Shown here: one piece after another, positions 59,245 to 64,000 of the stretch | Layout: every line of letters begins with the position of its first letter | How positions within the stretch are numbered: position 1 is the stretch's first letter | DNA from: an uncultured Lachnospiraceae bacterium | GTDB taxonomy: Bacteria > Bacillota > Clostridia > Lachnospirales > Lachnospiraceae | Direction of reading: 5' to 3' | Assembly: GCA_910588215.1 (NCBI GenBank) | Contig: CAJUQJ010000003.1 | Span: 1-64,000 of the forward strand | DNA: 64,000 nucleotides | Program-made: the position numbers and the translations under genes | Notes under the pieces: model-generated | Told to the model about the DNA's origin: nothing | Database searches by the model: none | Seen by the model: the letters and a program-made list of their open reading frames with translations, nothing else

Positions 59245-60819
59245 TCAAAAGCTCTGATACATAAATGCCGCCGTATCATAACTGCCCCCGTAAATTCCCG
59301 TGACAAGCACGAGCAGTACGATCCCATAATAACAGATCCATCTGACGACCATCGGCTTACCGGCGATCACCGCGCGCACATCCAGCCCTCTCTCTTCCAA
59401 CACCGATACCACAAGCCAGATCAGCAATACAATGAACAACAATAGAAAATCATATTTGCCAAGGCCGTATGACGTGATCTCTCTGGAAAGCAGACTGCCA
59501 ATATGCAGCCGCGTCACCAGGGAAGTAAATATCCCACCCGCCTGCGCCAGACTCCCGCTTCTGATAAGCACGTCCGCCAGGAAGACGATCCCCCACGTTC
59601 TCACCATGCAGAACAGAGACCAAAGCTTCCCGTCCTTGATAGAAAACTTCTCTTTCCACACTGCATACTTCGGTTCCAGCAACAGAGACACACTCATGAT
59701 CACACCGTAGTAAAGCCCCCACAGCATATAATTCACCGTCCTGCCGTGCCAAAGGCCCGTAAAGAACCAGACAAGCATCGTCCCGATCACAGGAGTCACC
59801 TGCCTGCCAATCCCATTCCATTTATTCTTATATGCTTTTCCGATCTTCCGGCCGGTACCTGACATCACGAACGAGAACATCACATAATCCTTAAACCAAT
59901 TCCCCAGTGTAATATGCCATCTGCGCCAGAACTCCGCCACCGACCTGGCAAAATAGGGCCGTCTGAAGTTGTCAGGGAGCATAATGTCAAGTGTTTCGCT
60001 GACTCCGGCCGCCATATCGATATAGCCTGAAAAGTCCGCGTACAGCTGCAGCATATATAAAACCGTGGCACAGGCAAAAATACCGCCCGGTACGGAAGCA
60101 ACATCCACACTGTAAACGCGGTCTACAAAAATGCCGATCCGGTCTGCGATCACCAGTTTCTTGAACGCACCCCAGACAAACCGCTGTATCCCGCGAAGCA
60201 TCCTGTCATACTGAAAGACATGTGCCTTCTCGAATTCTTCCTTCATCTGTTTAAAACGGGTAAACGGCCCCTGGGTAACAGACGGAAAATAAGCCAGGAA
60301 GAGCAGGATCTTCAGAAGATCAGTCTCTACTGCACAGTTCTCTCTGCCGGCATCCACAATATAGCCGATGGCTGTCAAGGTATAGAATGATATGCCAAGC
60401 GGCATGATCACACGTTCCAGAAATCCCGCCCCGGAACCTGTCGCCCTTTCCACCAAAGGCACAGCCACCACCGCATACTTATAAAATACCAGCAGTCCCA
60501 GATTAAACACGATCGTAAGAGTCTGCACCTTCTTACGCTTCTTTTGAAATACTGCCTTTACCGCCTTTTTCTCTTCTCTGTCCGTACACTCCTTCAGCGC
60601 TTCCTTTTCCTGATCCAGCTTCTTACCAAGGTACATTCCACAGCCATATGTGGTAATGCCTGTCAAAAGCAGTCCCAAAGGAAATCCCCGCAGACCGATA
60701 CAATAGAACAGCAGGCTTGCCCCCAGCAGGACATACCACTGCGCCTTCTTCGGTACGAGATAATACAGGGCAAACACGAACCCCCAGAGAATCACAAAAG
60801 AATAGGATATGAGCTGCAT
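59245..60819 (-). CDS. MBOAT acyltransferase (DltB-like)
   Basis: 524 residues, about 11 membrane helices. MBOAT signature with PLGISFYTLTAIGYIVD, LQLYADFSGYIDMAAG, RRWHITLGNWFKDYV and the catalytic His in FTGLWHGRTVNYMLWGLYYG. DltB-like enzymes pass an acyl group from a carrier protein across the membrane. It starts directly after the stop of the carrier-protein gene, so the two are translated together. Confidence 0.92.
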   Translation of the reverse strand: MQLISYSFVILWGFVFALYYLVPKKAQWYVLLGASLLFYCIGLRGFPLGLLLTGITTYGCGMYLGKKLDQEKEALKECTDREEKKAVKAVFQKKRKKVQTLTIVFNLGLLVFYKYAVVAVPLVERATGSGAGFLERVIMPLGISFYTLTAIGYIVDAGRENCAVETDLLKILLFLAYFPSVTQGPFTRFKQMKEEFEKAHVFQYDRMLRGIQRFVWGAFKKLVIADRIGIFVDRVYSVDVASVPGGIFACATVLYMLQLYADFSGYIDMAAGVSETLDIMLPDNFRRPYFARSVAEFWRRWHITLGNWFKDYVMFSFVMSGTGRKIGKAYKNKWNGIGRQVTPVIGTMLVWFFTGLWHGRTVNYMLWGLYYGVIMSVSLLLEPKYAVWKEKFSIKDGKLWSLFCMVRTWGIVFLADVLIRSGSLAQAGGIFTSLVTRLHIGSLLSREITSYGLGKYDFLLLFIVLLIWLVVSVLEERGLDVRAVIAGKPMVVRWICYYGIVLLVLVTGIYGGSYDTAAFMYQSF

Positions 60820-61050
60820 TTACTCCTCCATTAACTTCTGTACCAGAGCGATGATCGCTTCTTTGTTCCTGAAGTTCTCCGCCACTACATATTTTGCGTC
60901 AATCTCGATATCAAATTCCTCTTCCAGATCACTCACCACATTGATGACGGTAAACGAATCGATCACCCCGTCCTCCATCATATTGTCGCCTTCATATTCC
61001 AGGGCTTCCTCACAATGTTCTTCCAAAATCTCCAGTATCTTCTCTTCCAT
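60820..61050 (-). CDS. Acyl carrier protein (DltC-like)
   Basis: 76 residues from ATG 61050 (RBS AAGGAG). Phosphopantetheine site Ser32 in DGVIDSFTVIN, then DLEEEFDIEIDAKYVVAENF, the pattern of DltC. Carries the activated acyl or amino-acyl group from the ligase to the MBOAT protein. Stop abuts the MBOAT start. Confidence 0.92.
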   Translation of the reverse strand: MEEKILEILEEHCEEALEYEGDNMMEDGVIDSFTVINVVSDLEEEFDIEIDAKYVVAENFRNKEAIIALVQKLMEE

Positions 61051-61163
61051 GATCAATCTCCTTCCCATATTCTTTCTTACTCTCACCGACCTGCTCTTAT
61101 AGTTAACGACATTAGAAATTTCGTTTACTATACTTACACACGATCAGTTTTCCCACGGTCTTC

Positions 61164-62048
61164 TCATGTTAACCCGGTCTTGTCATCCATATAACGATAT
61201 TTTATCTTCAAGACTTCACCATTCTCTAAGGGAAGATACACAAATCCCTCCCCCGCCTTACATTTATCTTCTGAAATCTTACGATATCTGAGGATCTCCG
61301 CCTCCCGTCCGTCTATAAAGGTCCGCATAGGCGGAAAAATGGCATTCTTGCCGTAATCCACACTCCTGAGAATACGATAGATCCTCTCCGGCCTGTCCGC
61401 CAGATCAAGCCTGCCGTCCGCCGGCACCTCGCTGGAACGATACATATGCCTGCCTTGATCAAATCCCTGTTCCCGCGTCCTGGCACACTCTGCCAAAATA
61501 TCCGCAAAACTTTCCCGAAAAGCCTCCGCGGCAAGATCCATCAGACACTGTGTCAGTTCATAGGCCTTCATATCTTCCGTGATCCGGCATTCCTTCTGCA
61601 CGATGATATTCCCTTCATCCACACCGGCGGTCACATAATGCCATGTGATGCCTGTCCGCTCTTCCCCCTTGTAGATCGCCCATGTAGGGGCATTTCTCCC
61701 GGGATATGCGGGCAGAAGCGCATTATGGAAATTAATGATGGTGATATGCGCTTTCTCCACCAGAGACGCCGGGAACAGGAAGTTATTGCTGGCGCTCACA
61801 AGCAGCGCCTTCTCTCCGATCTGGTCAAGAAACCGGGCAAGCTCCTTTTTATCCGGAATCCTGTGAAACGGAATGCCATTGTCTCTGCAGATCTTCTCTG
61901 TAACACTTAAAGCATGTACCTCGTGTTCGATGAACACCAGCTCATAGCCATACTCTGCCTGCCTGTCATATACATATTGTAAGACCTCGCCGGTCACCTT
62001 GCCGTATCCTAGGACCACGACTTTCCGGAATAATGTTGTACTGGCCAT
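61164..62048 (-). CDS. Formyltransferase-family protein
   Basis: 294 residues from ATG 62048 (a longer frame to 62111 has no RBS). Methionyl-tRNA formyltransferase-like core with the catalytic Asn/His (INFHNALLPAYPGRNAP) and Asp (TAGVDEGNIIVQKE). The N-terminus (KVVVLGYGKVTGEVLQYVYD) and a C-terminal OB-like part differ from Fmt. Other relatives formylate sugar amines. Located between the ligase and carrier genes, so it probably formylates an amino group on the carrier-bound group or the glycan. Confidence 0.85.
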   Translation of the reverse strand: MASTTLFRKVVVLGYGKVTGEVLQYVYDRQAEYGYELVFIEHEVHALSVTEKICRDNGIPFHRIPDKKELARFLDQIGEKALLVSASNNFLFPASLVEKAHITIINFHNALLPAYPGRNAPTWAIYKGEERTGITWHYVTAGVDEGNIIVQKECRITEDMKAYELTQCLMDLAAEAFRESFADILAECARTREQGFDQGRHMYRSSEVPADGRLDLADRPERIYRILRSVDYGKNAIFPPMRTFIDGREAEILRYRKISEDKCKAGEGFVYLPLENGEVLKIKYRYMDDKTGLT

Positions 62049-62135
62049 TCTACTATCAACGCCTTTCTCATGGCTCTTCAGCCCATTATAGCTTTTTAAG
62101 ATGCATTTCACAATCCTTGTTTTGAAAATTATCGT

Positions 62136-63641
62136 TTACAGTAATTCCTTCAACTTCACTCTGTCAATCTTACCGTTGGCATTGATAGGCATCTTGGGCA
62201 GCGCGATCACCTTTCCCGGCAGCATATACTCCGGCACCAGCCCGGAGATCCGCTCGTTAATGTAAGCCTTGTCCAGTTGTGCTTCGATAAAGAGGACGAT
62301 CTTCTGCCGTTTTTCGTCATACAGGCAGCAGCAAAGTGCAATTTCTTCCAGGGAGGAGACGGCTGTCTCAATCTCCCCCAGTTCGATCCGATGCCCCATA
62401 TGTTTGATCTGGAAGTCCTTGCGGGACAGATAGATGATTTCCCCGTATTCATTATATTTCACCAGATCGCCGGTGCGGTATATGGTCTCAGGTACATAAG
62501 GGTTCAGAGGATTTGGTACAAAAGCTTCTTTGGTCTTTTGAGGATTATTGTAATACCCCATGGAGAGGGACGTACCTCTGACACAGAGTTCCCCGATCTC
62601 ATCCCCCGTGACCGGCTCATTCTTATCATTCAACACCAGGATATCCGTATTTGCCATCGGTCTGCCGATCGGAAGCGGCTCTTCATCTGCAAATTCACGG
62701 TCTACGATATAATAAGTGCAGGCATCCGTGATCTCGGTGGGACCATACAGATTTGCATACAGCACGTCCGGCAGGAACTTGCGCCACGTATTTAACTGCT
62801 TGTTGGGCATTACCTCACCGCAGAACAGTACACGCTGCAGCGTCCCGGAGAGATCCACATTCCGGAATGCTTTCAATTTCGCCACCACAATAAGCGCCGA
62901 AGGTACCCAGAAGATCGTATTGATCTTCTTCTCCTGCAGATACTCCAGCAGCGGCACCGGCTGTGCAAACAGGTTCTTGGGAATGATGTAGGTAGTGGCG
63001 CCGCTCTTGATCGTACTGTAAATATCCAGAATAGAATTGTCGAAATAGAAGGGTGCCTGATTGCCGAAGCTGTCTTTCTCCGTAATCTCAAAGGTCTCGG
63101 TCACCCAGTCAATATAGTCGATCACCGCCCGGTGATTGATGGTCACTCCTTTGGGAACGCCTGTGGACCCGGAAGTGAACAGTACATACAGAAGGTCTGT
63201 GTCGATGCCCCGGCATCTTGCCGCCTCCACGGCCTCCTCATCTACAGCCGCACAGGAGACCTCCTCAAATAGCAGGTATTCCCCTTCGTAGGCATACTGC
63301 CGGAATGCCTCGCTAAGCTCTGCGGTCGTGATGACAAGCGACGGCTGCAGCACTTCCAGGATCTTGTTGACACGGCTGGCCGGCATATCAATGTCGATGG
63401 GCGAGTAGAAATTACAGCTGTACGCTGCCCCCATAAAGGACACCAGCACGTCAACGCCTTTTTCCAGATAAACGACTACCGGTTTCTTGAAGAGGCCCTT
63501 CGCCAGGATCTGTGTGGCTATCGCCATGGCCTGTGTCCGAAGCTCCCCAAATGTGACTGCCTTTCTCTCATCCGCAAAAGCGGTCTTATCAGGCAGCCTC
63601 TGCGCTGTTTGATCTAACCAATATGTGACATTTGCTTTCAT
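62136..63641 (-). CDS. DltA-like amino-acid:carrier-protein ligase
   Basis: 501 residues from ATG 63641 (GGAGGAAACT upstream). Adenylation enzyme with core motifs LFTSGSTGVPKGV, YGPTEIT, YRTGDLVKY and C-terminal Lys in NANGKIDRVKL. The VLFCGEVMP segment and the length are DltA-like. Activates an amino acid (D-Ala in true DltA) and loads the carrier protein. The operon order (ligase, formyltransferase, carrier, MBOAT, GT) differs from dltABCD, so the amino acid should not be assumed to be D-Ala. Confidence 0.88.
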   Translation of the reverse strand: MKANVTYWLDQTAQRLPDKTAFADERKAVTFGELRTQAMAIATQILAKGLFKKPVVVYLEKGVDVLVSFMGAAYSCNFYSPIDIDMPASRVNKILEVLQPSLVITTAELSEAFRQYAYEGEYLLFEEVSCAAVDEEAVEAARCRGIDTDLLYVLFTSGSTGVPKGVTINHRAVIDYIDWVTETFEITEKDSFGNQAPFYFDNSILDIYSTIKSGATTYIIPKNLFAQPVPLLEYLQEKKINTIFWVPSALIVVAKLKAFRNVDLSGTLQRVLFCGEVMPNKQLNTWRKFLPDVLYANLYGPTEITDACTYYIVDREFADEEPLPIGRPMANTDILVLNDKNEPVTGDEIGELCVRGTSLSMGYYNNPQKTKEAFVPNPLNPYVPETIYRTGDLVKYNEYGEIIYLSRKDFQIKHMGHRIELGEIETAVSSLEEIALCCCLYDEKRQKIVLFIEAQLDKAYINERISGLVPEYMLPGKVIALPKMPINANGKIDRVKLKELL

Positions 63642-63651
63642 AGTTTCCTCC

Positions 63652-63683
63652 ATTCCGAAGCGCTTTGTGCTGAGGACGCTCGC
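63652..63683. repeat. REP-like motif, copy 2
   Basis: ATTCCGAAGCGCTTTGTGCT then GAGGACGCTCGC, near-identical to 50561-50592. Confidence 0.55.
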
Positions 63684-63698
63684 GCATCAGAGAATCTA

Positions 63699-63788
63699 TC
63701 CAACTGTGCGGTTGCTAATAAAGTTGCCTGTCTGCATTGCCATAAATGGCATACAGACAGATTATTGGATTACAACCGCACAGTTGGA
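63699..63788. repeat. 90-bp nested palindrome
   Basis: Perfect 16-bp arms TCCAACTGTGCGGTTG / CAACCGCACAGTTGGA, inner arms CTGTCTG / CAGACAG and centre TGCCATAAATGGCA. It can form one long hairpin or cruciform between two co-oriented genes. It may work as a terminator or processing site, or be a MITE. Confidence 0.7.
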
Positions 63789-63791
63789 AAT

Positions 63792-64000
63792 TTATTGAAG
63801 CGACACGGGATAGAACGTGTCCATCATCTTCTCCGTCTTGACGTGATAGATATCATACAAGTCCGTCATCTCCAGTCCGCAGCCCGCCGGATCGTAGGAA
63901 CCGTACAACGCCGCATTCTTGTCCGCCGCGATCTGTCTGATCCGCTCTTCCACCTGAAAAGTGATCTGAAACTGGTCAGCCGATCCTATGTACTCATACA
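63792..64000 (-). CDS. C-terminal part of a gene continuing beyond the window
   Basis: 69 codons visible: ..YEYIGSADQFQITFQVEERI, then RQIAADKNAALYGSYDPAGC, then YDIYHVKTEKMMDTFYPVSL Q stop. By position at the head of the ligase/MBOAT operon it may be a DltD-like or SGNH-type protein, but the visible part does not show a motif. Confidence 0.5.
   Translation of the reverse strand, partial: YEYIGSADQFQITFQVEERIRQIAADKNAALYGSYDPAGCGLEMTDLYDIYHVKTEKMMDTFYPVSLQ

Noticed and set aside
1..64000. CRISPR arrays, tRNA and rRNA genes
   Set aside because: No regularly spaced repeats and no cloverleaf or rRNA segments were seen; the integration target is guaA rather than a tRNA gene.

Overview
The window looks like a chromosomal segment of a spore-forming anaerobic Firmicute of the Lachnospiraceae (Clostridium cluster XIVa) type. 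The grounds are: strong Gram-positive Shine-Dalgarno sequences; a Lachnospiraceae-like housekeeping set (degV, glgX, guaA, asnS, murI, ispE, DUF1934); a sporulation regulator (spoIIID); a DltA/DltB/DltC-like cell-envelope operon; and several nested mobile elements of the kind common in gut clostridia. No rRNA, tRNA or CRISPR array was found.

Region 1 (1-2691) is the AT-rich right tip of an integrated element: a GNAT acetyltransferase cut by the window edge, an XRE regulator and a two-gene type I CBASS operon (CD-NTase plus Cap15-like membrane effector). It ends in a pair of 11-bp-spaced repeats, a hairpin and a copy of the guaA 3'-end sequence. Region 2 (2692-17458) is a complete 14.8 kb element in the same target, the stop-codon end of guaA1. 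It has a tyrosine integrase, CI/Cro-type regulators with operator, an excisionase-like protein, a VapE-type helicase, many tiny phage genes, two terminase-small-subunit-like HTH proteins, a tail chaperone-like protein and a 1228-residue tail tape measure protein. It has no capsid, portal, large terminase or lysis genes, which suggests a phage satellite that carries its own tape measure. It also holds a type I toxin (holin-like) with a convergent antisense RNA.

Region 3 (17447-27779) is chromosomal: a GMP synthase paralogue with a degenerate glutaminase domain (guaA1), a candidate small RNA antisense to its leader, degV, glgX, a patch of mobile-element debris (methyltransferase, truncated TetR), the normal guaA2 and a MATE exporter.

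Region 4 (28008-38006) is the main discovery. The two halves of spoIIID lie 9.7 kb apart on the minus strand. The 3' half is at 28008-28154 and the 5' half, with a sigma-E-like promoter, is at 37836-37949. Between them is an element with a large serine recombinase at its very edge. Gapless joining at the shared TACATA restores an 85-codon SpoIIID. By analogy with the sigK skin element, this is probably a developmentally excised intervening element in spoIIID. Its cargo is a SWIM/SNF2 helicase pair, a HEPN/MNT toxin-antitoxin pair, a MITE, and fossils of rtcB, a DUF927-type helicase, an IS1634-type transposase and a PD-(D/E)XK nuclease.

Region 5 (38077-64000) is chromosomal. It contains a GT-C-like membrane protein, NlpC/P60 hydrolase, asnS, an FKBP/trigger-factor-like lipoprotein, a membrane protein, DUF1934, MATE, murI, a GntR regulator, ispE, a LysR regulator with a split chromate transporter, UPF0175/PIN toxin-antitoxin, a decayed radical-SAM maturase and an orphan solute-binding protein. 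Last comes an operon with DltA-like ligase, formyltransferase, carrier protein, MBOAT acyltransferase and glycosyltransferase genes, which probably makes a (formyl)aminoacyl or similar modification of an envelope glycan. Several MITE/REP-like repeats lie between these genes.
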